NCBI RefSeq assembly: GCF_004126535.1
Contig: NZ_PPCV01000002.1
Location: 310,001-374,000, forward strand
Length of the DNA: 64,000 nucleotides
Direction of reading: 5' to 3'
DNA from: Propioniciclava flava
GTDB lineage: Bacteria; Actinomycetota; Actinomycetes; Propionibacteriales; Propionibacteriaceae
Shown here: one piece after another, positions 45,952-55,007 of the stretch
Position numbering within the stretch: the first letter of the stretch is position 1
How the letters are laid out: each line of letters opens with the position of its first letter
Notes under the pieces: model-generated
Database searches by the model: none
Told to the model about the DNA's origin: nothing
What the model saw: the letters and a program-made list of their open reading frames with translations, nothing else
Position numbers and translations under genes: made by a program

Positions 45952-46622
45952 CGGGACACCGCCTTGCCACCGGCGATACGCGAGCGACCCAGGCGTCGCT
46001 CCACGGCGCTACCCGCCCCGCCGACACCCAAGCCCAAGATCAGGTAGACCGCGCCGGAGAGCAGAAAGAGGAACACTGCTTCGGCGTAGCGAATGTTGAG
46101 TTGCTGGGTGACGTTCGTGATGTCGGAGACACCCACGGCGGCGACCAAGGAAGAGCCGATGAGGACGCCGATGAACACGTTGGCTAACGGCTGGACCATG
46201 GTGCGGAACGCCTGGGGCAGGATCACCAAGGCGAGCTGCTGCGTAAACGACATCCCCAAAGCCCGGGAGGCCTCCGACTGGCCGATCGAGATGGTGTTGA
46301 TGCCGGAGCGGACCGTCTCACACACGAAGGCCGACCCCGACAAGATCAGCGACACGGCCCCGCACCAAAACAGCGGCAGCAAGACGCCGATGTCGGGCAG
46401 GCCGAAGGTGACGAGCACCAGCAGGCTGAGCAGGGGAATGTTGCGGAAGAACTCGACGTAGGCGGAGCCGACCAGGCGCAACGGAACCACGGGGCTGACC
46501 CGGAAGATCGCGGCGATCGTGCCCACGATCAGCGACCCCAAGAACCCGACGATCGTCAGGCCCACGGTCGTGGCCACCCCGCTGAGCAGGAACGCCCAGT
46601 TGTCGGTCAGGATCTCGACCAT
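45948..46622 (-). CDS. gluC: Amino-acid ABC transporter permease, GluC-type
   Basis: 224 residues, five TM helices, HisM-type permease. The cytoplasmic EAA loop GQSEASRALGMSFTQQLALVILPQAFR contacts the ATPase. Gene order ATPase-binding protein-permease-permease equals C. glutamicum gluABCD. ATGA overlap with gluD. Because gluD is broken, the heterodimer may not form unless this permease can act alone. Confidence 0.92.
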   Translation of the reverse strand: MVEILTDNWAFLLSGVATTVGLTIVGFLGSLIVGTIAAIFRVSPVVPLRLVGSAYVEFFRNIPLLSLLVLVTFGLPDIGVLLPLFWCGAVSLILSGSAFVCETVRSGINTISIGQSEASRALGMSFTQQLALVILPQAFRTMVQPLANVFIGVLIGSSLVAAVGVSDITNVTQQLNIRYAEAVFLFLLSGAVYLILGLGVGGAGSAVERRLGRSRIAGGKAVSR

Positions 46623-46640
46623 CTCACCTCCCCGCTCGGG

Positions 46641-46675
46641 GGCGTCCCCCTCCCGCAGGGCAGGAAGGGGACGCC
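46641..46675 (-). other. Intercistronic hairpin between gluB and gluC
   Basis: A perfect 9-bp stem (46641-46649 with 46667-46675) with a 17-base loop lies in the 60-base gap after the binding-protein gene. In binding-protein operons such hairpins often stabilise the upstream mRNA or partly terminate, giving more binding protein than permease (general knowledge). Confidence 0.6.
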
Positions 46676-46682
46676 GTCTCGA

Positions 46683-47663
46683 CTAGCTGCCCTCGACCGA
46701 ACCGATGGCCGGCGGGGTGGGGGCCGTCTCCAGGAAGCGCCCCACAGTGCCCTTCCACAGGTTCAGCCACACGCCCGAGTCGTAGATGGTCTGCAGGAAC
46801 GCGTTGACGAACGCCTTGGCGTCCGTCGCGTCCTTGTTGAGGCCGATCCCGTACGGGTCGGTGGTGAACGGGTTGCCGACGACCTTCACCTGCGAGTTGC
46901 GCACGGCGTTGCTGAGCAGGATCGACTGATCCAGCACGTAGGCGTCGGCGCGGCCCTGAATCAGGGCGGCGATGCAGGAATCGTTGTCGGCCAGGAGCAG
47001 CTTCTGGGCGTTCTTGACGTTCGCGTCGACCGCGGTGATGCCGGTCGAGTTGGTCTGCGTCACGACCGTCTTGCCCTCCAGGTCGGCCACCGAATGGATG
47101 GTCGTGTTGTCGGACTTCACCTGGATGGAGGCGCCCGAGGAGTAGTAGGGCCCGGCGAACGTGATCTTCTCGGCGCGCTGCGGCGTGATCGAGTAGGTCG
47201 CAATGACGGTGTCGACCGTCTTGTTCTGCAGCACCGTCTCACGGGTGTCGGAGGTGACCTGGGTCAACTGCGACAGCTTCGCGACATCCTGACCGCCCGT
47301 GATGTAGCGCGACAGCAGGTCGCCAAGGCCCGCGTCGAAGCCGGTGACCCGGCCCGTCGTCGGATCCTTGAGGGAGAAGATGGCGCTCGTCTCGGCGCCA
47401 CCGCGACGCAAGAACCCCTGCGCCTTGATCGCCTGAGCCCACGGGCTGGCCGCGATGACGGCGTCCGAGGCCACGGGCCCGGCGAGGATGAGGGCGTCGT
47501 AGGCCTGCGGGGTCAACGGCGCGGCGGCGGTCGGCTGACCGGGGGCCGCCGAGGTGGAGACGCTGGGCAGGCTCGTGTTGCTGGAGCAGGCGCTCAGTGC
47601 GGCGAAGGCGCCGACGCCGAGCGTCGTGGTCAGCAGCGTCCTACGGGTGAACTGGTTGGGCAT
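46683..47663 (-). CDS. gluB: Amino-acid ABC transporter substrate-binding lipoprotein, GluB-type
   Basis: 326 residues. N terminus NQFTRRTLLTTTLGVGAFAALSAC combines a twin-arginine-like motif with a lipobox (LSAC), so it is probably a lipid-anchored protein. The SBP_bac_3 fold is seen in FDAGLGDLLSRYI, VDTVIATYSITPQRAEKITFAGPYYSSGAS, and GRADAYVLDQSIL. It should bind glutamate or a related amino acid and deliver it to GluCD. AGGAG lies 6 bases before the ATG. Confidence 0.9.
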   Translation of the reverse strand: MPNQFTRRTLLTTTLGVGAFAALSACSSNTSLPSVSTSAAPGQPTAAAPLTPQAYDALILAGPVASDAVIAASPWAQAIKAQGFLRRGGAETSAIFSLKDPTTGRVTGFDAGLGDLLSRYITGGQDVAKLSQLTQVTSDTRETVLQNKTVDTVIATYSITPQRAEKITFAGPYYSSGASIQVKSDNTTIHSVADLEGKTVVTQTNSTGITAVDANVKNAQKLLLADNDSCIAALIQGRADAYVLDQSILLSNAVRNSQVKVVGNPFTTDPYGIGLNKDATDAKAFVNAFLQTIYDSGVWLNLWKGTVGRFLETAPTPPAIGSVEGS

Positions 47664-47677
47664 GGCTCTCCTAGCGG

Positions 47678-48433
47678 TCAGTGGTCGAGGATCTTGGACA
47701 AGAAGTCCTTGGCACGGTCGGTTTGCGGGCGGGTGAAGAACCCCTCCGGGGTCCCCTGCTCGACGATGCGACCGGCGTCCATGAAACAGACGCGGTCGCA
47801 GGCGTGACGCGCGAACCCCATCTCGTGGGTGACGACGAGCATCGTCATCCCCGACTCGGCGAGTTCGGTCATCACGTCGAGAACTTCCTTGATCATCTCG
47901 GGATCGAGAGCCGAGGTGGGTTCGTCGAACAAGAGAACGTGGGGTTGCATGGCGAGGGCGCGCGCGATGGCGACCCGCTGCTGCTGACCACCGGAGAGTT
48001 CGGCCGGGTAACTATCGGCTTTGTCGGCCAGGCCCACGCGCGCCAGGAGGTCCCGCGCCTGCGCGGTCGCCTCCGCCTTCGGCACCTTCCGCACGTGGAT
48101 CGGGCTCAAGGCGATGTTCTCCAGGACCGTGTAGTGCGGAAACAGGTTGAACGACTGGAACACCATGCCGACCTCGGCGCGCATCGCCGCCAGCGCCTTG
48201 CCCTCCTGGGGCAGAGGCCGTCCCTCGATCATGATCGTGCCCTCGGTGGCCTTCTCGATGCGGTTGATGCAGCGGCACAGCGTGGACTTGCCCGACCCGG
48301 AGGCGCCCAGCAGCGCCACCTTCTCGCCTTTGGCGATGTCGAGATCGACGTGGTCGAGCGCCCTGAAGTCCCCGAAGTACTTCGTGACACCGCGCAGTTG
48401 GACCAGCGGTGCGGTGGTCTGCGACTCCAGCAT
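47678..48433 (-). CDS. gluA: Amino-acid ABC transporter ATPase, GluA-type
   Basis: 251 residues with all ATPase motifs: Walker [11 protein letters not shown]-loop [18 protein letters not shown] signature, Walker [15 protein letters not shown], and H-loop [10 protein letters not shown]. It powers the GluBCD importer at the membrane. The sequence is close to C. glutamicum GluA as I remember it ([29 protein letters not shown]). The ATG is 7 bases after TAGCCT, suggesting a leaderless mRNA. First gene of the operon. Confidence 0.95.
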   Translation of the reverse strand: MLESQTTAPLVQLRGVTKYFGDFRALDHVDLDIAKGEKVALLGASGSGKSTLCRCINRIEKATEGTIMIEGRPLPQEGKALAAMRAEVGMVFQSFNLFPHYTVLENIALSPIHVRKVPKAEATAQARDLLARVGLADKADSYPAELSGGQQQRVAIARALAMQPHVLLFDEPTSALDPEMIKEVLDVMTELAESGMTMLVVTHEMGFARHACDRVCFMDAGRIVEQGTPEGFFTRPQTDRAKDFLSKILDH

Positions 48434-48578
48434 GCGCGTCAGGCTACGTGACTCTCCCCGGTATTAGAGGACGCGTCCACTATCTGCTTCTTCGCGGCCT
48501 TGGCCCATCGAGGAAACGCGCTCACGTGCGGGCTCAGCGACCGGTAGCGTGGCAGCGGATTCAGGAAGGGGCGCACCG

Positions 48579-49376
48579 ATGCGCATCGTCACCGAGCAGA
48601 TCACGTCCACCGCGACCATCACGGGCTACGTCCAAGACAGCCACCCCGACAACATCGGGTCATGCCAGCGGGCGGCCGTCGTCATCTTTCCGGGCGGGGG
48701 CTACTTCTTCTGCTCCCCGCGGGAGGCCGAGCCGGTGGCTCTGGGCTACCTGGCCGAAGGGTTCAACGCGTTCGTGGTGGATTACGCCGTGGGGGAGCAC
48801 CCCGCCGAGACCGCGCGCCTCGACGGCGTCGCTGCCCTGACGTGGGTGCGGCAGCACGCCGGGGAGTTCCACACCGATCCCGCCAAGATCGCGGTGGTCG
48901 GGTTCTCAGCAGGCGGCCATCTGGCGGCCAGCCTCGGCGTCACCGCCTCGCCGCGTCCCAGCGCGGTCGTGCTGGGCTACCCCGTGACCCGCCCCACGCT
49001 GGGTCCGCTCCTGGGCAAGGACCTGCTCGACGTCGTGGAGGCCGTCGACGCCGAGACCCCGCCGAGTTTCGTGTTCACCACCCAGGGCGACGAACTGGTG
49101 CCCAGCACCGAAACACTGGAGTATTGCCTCGCCTTGGCGCGTCACGGCATCCCCTATGAGACGCACGTGCACCTGAAGGGCCCGCACGGGATGAGCCTGG
49201 CTAAGCCACTCACCGCGGCGGGTCGCGCCGACATGGTCGACGAGGCGGTGGCGTCGTGGCTGCCCGAGAGCGTCCGTTTCCTGCGGACAATCCTGGGTGA
49301 CTTCCCCATCGAGGGCGCTCCCGCCGACTATCGCCGTTCTCGGGCCCTACACGACGCTGAACCTGAGGCGGACTAA
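48579..49376 (+). CDS. Alpha/beta hydrolase, carboxylesterase-like
   Basis: 265 residues. Oxyanion-hole GGGYFFCS, nucleophile elbow GFSAGGHLAASLG, Asp in TTQGDELVPS, and catalytic His in GPHGMSL. It belongs to the esterase/BD-FAE-like branch that removes acyl groups, including from sugars; the substrate is unknown. No signal peptide. AAGGGG lies 8 bases before the ATG at 48579, so codons upstream of it are not used. Confidence 0.88.
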   Translation: MRIVTEQITSTATITGYVQDSHPDNIGSCQRAAVVIFPGGGYFFCSPREAEPVALGYLAEGFNAFVVDYAVGEHPAETARLDGVAALTWVRQHAGEFHTDPAKIAVVGFSAGGHLAASLGVTASPRPSAVVLGYPVTRPTLGPLLGKDLLDVVEAVDAETPPSFVFTTQGDELVPSTETLEYCLALARHGIPYETHVHLKGPHGMSLAKPLTAAGRADMVDEAVASWLPESVRFLRTILGDFPIEGAPADYRRSRALHDAEPEAD

Positions 49377-49392
49377 CACACTCGCAGGCAGA

Positions 49393-49426
49393 TTTCTCCC
49401 GGTCCAGCAACGATGACCGGGAGAAA
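49393..49426 (+). terminator. Terminator after the esterase gene
   Basis: Perfect 12-bp stem (49393-49404 with 49415-49426), 10-base loop, 16 bases after the stop at 49376. Confidence 0.7.
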
Positions 49427-49504
49427 AACCCCTGGCCAGGCGCGCTAGCCTCGGCGCGCCGGTTCGCGCCCGCGAGGCCGCGCACGACGAGGCAAGGAGT
49501 AGGC

Positions 49505-51172
49505 GTGAGGATCCCGGACCACATCCGGAGGCACCTGGTCACGCTCCTGCCGGGGCGCGAGGACGTCCAAGCGCTGCCGCGCACCTGGCGCCGCGACGTG
49601 CTAGCTGGGCTCACCGTCGGGGTCGTCGCGTTGCCGCTGGCGCTCGCATTCGGCGTCTCTTCGGGCATGGGGGCGGCGGCCGGGCTCGTGACGGCGATCG
49701 TCGCGGGCATCGTGGCCGCCATCTTCGGCGGCTCCCACGTGCAGGTGTCGGGGCCCACCGGCGCCATGGCCGTCATCTTGGCGCCCATCGTCGCCGTGCA
49801 CGGCCCGCACGCGGTCGTCGTCATCTCCATGCTGGCCGGGCTGATCCTGGTGGCGGCAGGCGTCCTGCGGTTGGGGCGTGTGGCGGTCTACATTCCCTGG
49901 CCGGTCATCGAGGGTTTCACTGCGGGCATCGCGGTGATCATCGCGCTGCAGCAAATCCCGTTCGCCCTCGACGTGCGCACGCCGGCCGGGCATTCCCCGC
50001 TCATCGCCGCCGGTGAAGCCATCGCCGCGGCACGGTTCCCGGAGGCGGCGATCGCCCTCGGAATGACCGTTGCGGTCATTGTCGTGATCGAAGCGCTCCG
50101 TGCCTGGAAAGCCACCCTCCCCGGTGCCCTGATCGCCGTGGTGGCAGCCACCATCGTGGCCGAGGTGAGCGGCCTGAGTATCGCCCGCATTGGCGTGCTG
50201 CCCGACTCCCTGCCGGCCCCCTCCATCCCGCTCGTCTCCTGGTCGGTGCTCCCCACCCTGGTCAGCCCGGCGCTGGCAGTAGCCGTCCTTGCCGCGATCG
50301 AATCGCTCCTCTCGGCCCGGGTGGCCGCCGGGATGGCCCCCACCGGACGCGTCCTCCCCGACCGCGAAGTGTTCGGGCAGGGGCTGGCGTCCATCGCCTC
50401 GGGCATCTTCGGCGGCATGCCCGCCACGGGGGCCATCGCGCGCACGGCTGTTGCGGTACGGGCGGGTGCCCGGACGCGGCTGGCGGCGGTGGTCCATGCG
50501 CTGCTCCTGGCCGGGGTTGTCGCGTTCGGGTCCGGGCTGGCCGGACGCATCCCGATGGCTGCTCTGGCCGGGGTCCTGCTGGCGACGACGTTGCACATGG
50601 TGGACGTGGGTCAGGTGCGGGAACTGCTGCGCATCTCGCGCGGGACGGCGATCACGTTCGCTGTCACGATCGTGTGCACCGTCGCACTCGACCTCATCAC
50701 CGCCGTCGAGGTCGGGGTCGTGCTCGCCGCCTTCTTCGCGTTGCGGGCGCTCGCTGCCACCACCTCGGTCACGCGCGAGGCGCTACCGGAGCCTGCTCAG
50801 GTGGGCGACGATCACATCGCAGTGCTGCGGCTGGAAGGTTCCCTGTTCTTTGGTGCCGCCGACAAGGTGATGGAGGACATCGCGGGCTCCGAGGCGTGGG
50901 TGGTCGTCCTGCGGTTCTCCAAGCTGGAAATGCTCGATCCCACCGGCGCGCATCGCCTCACCGAACTCATCGACATGCTGGAAGCCCGCGGCGCGACCGT
51001 CATCATCAAGGGGCTGCGCGGGCGTCACGGTCGCGTGGCCGAACGGGCAGGAATGCTGGACGCCCTGCGGGACCCCGAGCACGTGTTCTCCGACCTGCCT
51101 GCCGCCGTCGCGCATGCGCGCAGCCACGTCGCGCGGCAGTTGGCCGGGGAACCTGTCCCCACTCGCTCCTGA
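49505..51172 (+). CDS. SulP-family anion transporter with STAS domain
   Basis: 555 residues: 12-14 TM helices (GLTVGVVALPLALAFGVSSGM, SGPTGAMAVILAPIV, IEGFTAGIAVIIALQQIPFALD) and a C-terminal STAS domain (about 430-545; LEGSLFFGAADKVM, RFSKLEMLDPTGAHRLTEL). SulP members carry sulfate, bicarbonate or other anions; no carbonic anhydrase or sulfate gene is adjacent to choose between them. AAGGAG precedes the GTG by 6 bases. Confidence 0.92.
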   Translation: MRIPDHIRRHLVTLLPGREDVQALPRTWRRDVLAGLTVGVVALPLALAFGVSSGMGAAAGLVTAIVAGIVAAIFGGSHVQVSGPTGAMAVILAPIVAVHGPHAVVVISMLAGLILVAAGVLRLGRVAVYIPWPVIEGFTAGIAVIIALQQIPFALDVRTPAGHSPLIAAGEAIAAARFPEAAIALGMTVAVIVVIEALRAWKATLPGALIAVVAATIVAEVSGLSIARIGVLPDSLPAPSIPLVSWSVLPTLVSPALAVAVLAAIESLLSARVAAGMAPTGRVLPDREVFGQGLASIASGIFGGMPATGAIARTAVAVRAGARTRLAAVVHALLLAGVVAFGSGLAGRIPMAALAGVLLATTLHMVDVGQVRELLRISRGTAITFAVTIVCTVALDLITAVEVGVVLAAFFALRALAATTSVTREALPEPAQVGDDHIAVLRLEGSLFFGAADKVMEDIAGSEAWVVVLRFSKLEMLDPTGAHRLTELIDMLEARGATVIIKGLRGRHGRVAERAGMLDALRDPEHVFSDLPAAVAHARSHVARQLAGEPVPTRS

Positions 51173-51180
51173 CGGGGTGG

Positions 51181-53181
51181 TCACCCCTGGGCGATGACCT
51201 CCAGTACGGCGCGACCGTAGGATTCCTTCTTCTTGGCGCCGATCCCGCTGATCGCGTCCAGGTCAGCCAGGCTGGCCGGACGCGCGGCAGCCAACGCCCG
51301 CAAGGTGGCATCCGCAAACACGACATAGGCCGGGACGCCCTGCTCGCGGGCTACTCGCGTCCGCCACGCCCGCAGCGCCTCGAAGAGCGCCGCGTCGCCT
51401 TCGGGTAGATCCACCGGTGCGGACGCCTTCCGCGTGCGTGCGCCCGTGCCGGTGGCCACGTCACGACGCAGCGGGACGGGCGTCTCCCCGCGCAGGACGC
51501 CCGCGCTCGCCTCGGTCACGGCGAGGGTGCCGTACTCGCCCACGGCCTGCAACAGGTCGCGGGCCAGCAATTGGCGCACCACCGAGCGCCACTCCTGGTC
51601 CGACAGGTCAGCACCGATGCCGTAGGTGCTGAGCTGATCGTGGCGCTGCGAGCGGATCCTCTCGGTGCCCGCCCCGCGCAGAATGTCGATGAGGTGCCCG
51701 GCCCCGAACGCCTGATTGCGTTCACGCTGCAAGCGCACGATCGTCGAAAGCAGCTTCTGAGCTGGGATCAGCCCATCCCACGTCGGGGGCGGCTCCAGAC
51801 ACGTGTCGCAGTTGCCGCACGGCTCGGAGGCCTGACCGAAGTAGGCGAGCAGGTTCTGGCGGCGGCACGTGACCGTCTCGCACAGGGCCAGCATGGCGTC
51901 CAGGTGCTGCTGCTGGCGCTGCTTGTGCGCGCGGTCGCCTTCGCCTGCATCGATGAGGCGGCGCTGCTGCACCACGTCGCTGAGACCGTACGTCATCCAT
52001 GCGACGGCCGGTTCCCCGTCGCGCCCGGCGCGGCCGGTCTCCTGGTAGTACCCCTCAACGGACTTGGGTAGATCGATGTGGGCGACGAAGCGCACGTCAG
52101 GTTTGTCGATGCCCATCCCGAAGGCGATCGTGGCGACCATGACCACCCCGTCCTCGCGCAGGAACCGGGCTTGATGCTCGGCGCGCATCGAGGCGGGCAG
52201 CCCCGCGTGATAGGGGAGCGCGTCGATGCCCTTGCTCCGCAGGAACGTGGCGGTCTGCTCGACCTGCTTGCGGCTGAGGGCATACACGATGCCCGCCACG
52301 CCCTCAGGTTGGGCGGTGATGAAGTCGACGAGTTGGCGGCGCGGATCGGCCTTGACGACGATGCGATAGGTGATGTTGGGGCGGTCGAAGCTTGCTACGA
52401 AGTGGCGCGCGTCGGAGAGGTGAAGCCGCTGGGTGATCTCCCGGTGGGTCTCCTCGGTGGCGGTGGCGGTCAACGCCACCCGCGGGACGCCCGTGAAGGC
52501 CTCGGCGAGATCGCCCAACGCGAGATAGTCGGGCCGGAAATCGTGGCCCCAGTGCGAGACGCAGTGCGCCTCGTCGATGGCGATGACCGACAGCGTTCCC
52601 CGGGCCAGCAGGGAGCGGGTGCCTTGCCCTGAGAGGCGCTCGGGGGCCACATACAGCAGATCAAGTTCGCCGCCCAGGTAGGCCCGTTCGACCGCCGCGC
52701 GCTCGGAAGCATCCTGCGTCGAGTTCAGGTAGGCAGCCTGGACGCCGTTGGCGCGTAACGCGTCCACCTGGTCGTGCATGAGGGCGATCAGCGGGGAGAC
52801 CACCAGCCCGGTGCCTTCGCGGACCAGAGCCGGTATCTGGTAGCAGACGCTCTTGCCGCCGCCGGTCGGCATCAAGACGATGGCGTCACCGCCAGCGATG
52901 ACCTGATCCACCACGGCGGCCTGATCGCCCCGGAAAGCATCAAACCCGTAGACCGACCGCAACGCGTCGAGGGCGGTGCGGAACTGGGGGGCGCGGGCCG
53001 CGCGCGCGCATCCGCCCGCCCGAATCGGCTGGGGGGACACGGGGGCGGCGTCCTCGTAGGGATCGTCAGGCGGTTCGTCCCAGGGATCCTCGGGGGGCTC
53101 CGCCTGCGGATCGAACCAGGCGGCGTCCGCGTGCGACACGCCACGGGGTGGCCGAGGGGCGGAGGCGTCGGAGCGGGGCAC
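51181..53181 (-). CDS. recQ: ATP-dependent DNA helicase RecQ
   Basis: 666 residues. An acidic, proline-rich N-terminal extension (EPPEDPWDEPPDDPYED) is followed by the helicase core: MPTGGGKSVCYQIPAL (Walker A), AIDEAHCVSHWGHDFRPDY, ALTATATEETH, IAFGMGIDKPDVRFV, QETGRAGRDG. The RecQ-Ct zinc site has CETVTC and CGNCDTC; a winged helix and a C-terminal HRDC-like domain follow. It unwinds DNA in recombination repair. The start at 53181 is preferred because TAGACT lies 7 bases upstream; a GTG at 53211 lacks a spaced ribosome binding site. Confidence 0.95.
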   Translation of the reverse strand: MPRSDASAPRPPRGVSHADAAWFDPQAEPPEDPWDEPPDDPYEDAAPVSPQPIRAGGCARAARAPQFRTALDALRSVYGFDAFRGDQAAVVDQVIAGGDAIVLMPTGGGKSVCYQIPALVREGTGLVVSPLIALMHDQVDALRANGVQAAYLNSTQDASERAAVERAYLGGELDLLYVAPERLSGQGTRSLLARGTLSVIAIDEAHCVSHWGHDFRPDYLALGDLAEAFTGVPRVALTATATEETHREITQRLHLSDARHFVASFDRPNITYRIVVKADPRRQLVDFITAQPEGVAGIVYALSRKQVEQTATFLRSKGIDALPYHAGLPASMRAEHQARFLREDGVVMVATIAFGMGIDKPDVRFVAHIDLPKSVEGYYQETGRAGRDGEPAVAWMTYGLSDVVQQRRLIDAGEGDRAHKQRQQQHLDAMLALCETVTCRRQNLLAYFGQASEPCGNCDTCLEPPPTWDGLIPAQKLLSTIVRLQRERNQAFGAGHLIDILRGAGTERIRSQRHDQLSTYGIGADLSDQEWRSVVRQLLARDLLQAVGEYGTLAVTEASAGVLRGETPVPLRRDVATGTGARTRKASAPVDLPEGDAALFEALRAWRTRVAREQGVPAYVVFADATLRALAAARPASLADLDAISGIGAKKKESYGRAVLEVIAQG

Positions 53182-53223
53182 GACGGCGAGTCTAACGCCG
53201 CACTCCGACACCTCCCGCGGTGG

Positions 53224-54243
53224 TCAGGGACGCAAGAGCACCTTGGTGGCGCGGCGCTCATCCATCGCCTGATACCCCTCGGCGGCCCGCTCCAGGGGGA
53301 GCGTCAGGTCGAACACGACGCCCGGGTCGATCTCGCGATCCCAGATCAACGAGATGAGTTCCGGGAGGAACTGCCGCACGGGGGCTGGGCCGCCCATGAG
53401 GTGAACCTCGGCAGGGAACAGGACCCGGCCCGGGATCGACACCCCATGGCTGACGCCCACGAAACCGACATGGCCACCCGGACGTGTGCTGGCGATGGCC
53501 TGCAGCATCGATTCCTGGGTGCCGACCGCCTCGATCGTGCTGTGCGCACCGAGGCCGTCGGTGAGTTCCTTGATCTTCGCGACGCCCTCCTCGCCCCGCT
53601 CCTCGACGATGTCGGTGGCGCCGAACCGGCGCGCCAACGCCTGGCGGTCCGCATGGCGCGACATCGCGATGATGCGCGCGGCACCCAGGTGCTTGGCGGC
53701 CAAGATGCCGAGGAGCCCGACCGCCCCGTCCCCGACGACCACCACGGTCTTGCCGGGGCCAGCTTCGGCCGCCACGGCGGCGAACCAGCCCGTCCCCAAG
53801 ACGTCCGAGGCAGCCAGGAGGGACGGGATGATCTCCTCATCGGGGTACCCCGGGGTCGCCACGAGCGTGCCGTCGGCCAGCGGGATGCGGACGCGCTCCG
53901 CCTGCGTCCCCAGGGGGCCCATCGGCACGGCGTGGACGCAACGCGACTGGTAACCGGCGACGCAGATCGGGCACGTGTTGTCGGAGGCGAAGAACGATCC
54001 GACGACGAAGTCGCCGACCTTGATGTGGGTGACGTCCTCGCCGACCTGCTCGACCACCCCGACGTACTCGTGACCCATCGGCTGATCGTGGACGCGATCC
54101 TCGCCGCGATAGGGCCACAGGTCCGATCCGCAAATGCAGGTCGCGACGGTGCGGATGATCGCATCGGTGGGCTCTTCGATCACGGGATCGGGGCGATCCT
54201 CGACCCGCACATCGCGGGGTGCGTGCATGATGACGCCGCGCAT
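53224..54243 (-). CDS. Zinc-dependent alcohol dehydrogenase family protein
   Basis: 339 residues, MDR superfamily. Catalytic zinc: CICGSDLWPY and GHEYVG; structural zinc lobe is reduced (NTCPICVAGYQSRCVH). NAD(P) motif VVVVGDGAVGLLGIL. It oxidises an alcohol or reduces an aldehyde; the family is common in actinomycetes without a firm substrate. AAGGAG lies 7 bases before the ATG at 54243. Codons upstream to 54360 are not supported. Confidence 0.9.
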   Translation of the reverse strand: MRGVIMHAPRDVRVEDRPDPVIEEPTDAIIRTVATCICGSDLWPYRGEDRVHDQPMGHEYVGVVEQVGEDVTHIKVGDFVVGSFFASDNTCPICVAGYQSRCVHAVPMGPLGTQAERVRIPLADGTLVATPGYPDEEIIPSLLAASDVLGTGWFAAVAAEAGPGKTVVVVGDGAVGLLGILAAKHLGAARIIAMSRHADRQALARRFGATDIVEERGEEGVAKIKELTDGLGAHSTIEAVGTQESMLQAIASTRPGGHVGFVGVSHGVSIPGRVLFPAEVHLMGGPAPVRQFLPELISLIWDREIDPGVVFDLTLPLERAAEGYQAMDERRATKVLLRP

Positions 54244-54455
54244 GAACAACTCCTTCGGCTGGACTTCACCACTATTGTGGCGCGCCCCCCGAACTCCTCG
54301 GCGGGCCGCACGCGGGGACCAGGGTTCGTGAGGCGCCCGCCGAATAAGGTAGGAGGGCATCGACCCTGGTGATCGCCGAGATTTTCCCGCAGGAACCCGA
54401 CGATCCCGGGGTGTGCCCGGCGGCTGCCCTGTCCGTCGGACTCAGAAAGGACCAG

Positions 54456-54944
54456 GTGACCCCCATGGACACGACCCCTCACACGGACGCGACGCCCGCC
54501 CCTCCCCAGCCCCTTCCCGCAACCTCCGACGCACCGCGTGTGGGGCAAGGGTGGACGGTCATCGACCGGATCGGCATCCCCCAGGTGCGCGAGGGTGCGC
54601 AACCCGGAAAGCCGGACGTTCGCGTCCTGGGACGCGGCGACGGCGTCACGGTCGTGGCGCTGACCTTCCGGGCCGGTGACGTGATGGACGACCACCGGGC
54701 AGCATCCCCGATCCTCGTGATCGCCGAGTCCGGGGTGATCGACTTCGGCGTCGACGGCCAGACCCTGACGCTCACGCCCGGGCAGGCCATCAACGTTGCC
54801 GCCCGCGTCCCCCATCGACTCGAGGCGACCGGGGATGCGGTCGCGACGTTGCTGGTTCTCACGGGGGGTCCGGCGACGCAGACGACGCCCGAACCGGTGA
54901 GTTTCGTGGGCCGCCTGCCCTGGGTGCTTCCCGAGCGCGCATGA
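54456..54944 (+). CDS. Cupin-domain protein
   Basis: 162 residues with a single cupin barrel (about 60-150): MDDHRAASPILVIAESGVIDFGVDG and TPGQAINVAARVPHRLEA, giving a His-poor metal site with one His in each motif. The N-terminal 40 residues are Pro/Thr-rich. The GTG at 54456 sits 4 bases after AAAGGA; the ATG at 54465 is 13 bases away and is an alternative start. A TAAGGT box at 54348-54353 is a possible promoter. Function unknown. Confidence 0.75.
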   Translation: MTPMDTTPHTDATPAPPQPLPATSDAPRVGQGWTVIDRIGIPQVREGAQPGKPDVRVLGRGDGVTVVALTFRAGDVMDDHRAASPILVIAESGVIDFGVDGQTLTLTPGQAINVAARVPHRLEATGDAVATLLVLTGGPATQTTPEPVSFVGRLPWVLPERA

Positions 54945-55007
54945 AAACAGTGCTCGTACGCGGCAACGCGCTGCCGCGCGCGAGCACCTCGGCTAGGGTG
55001 GCGCGCG

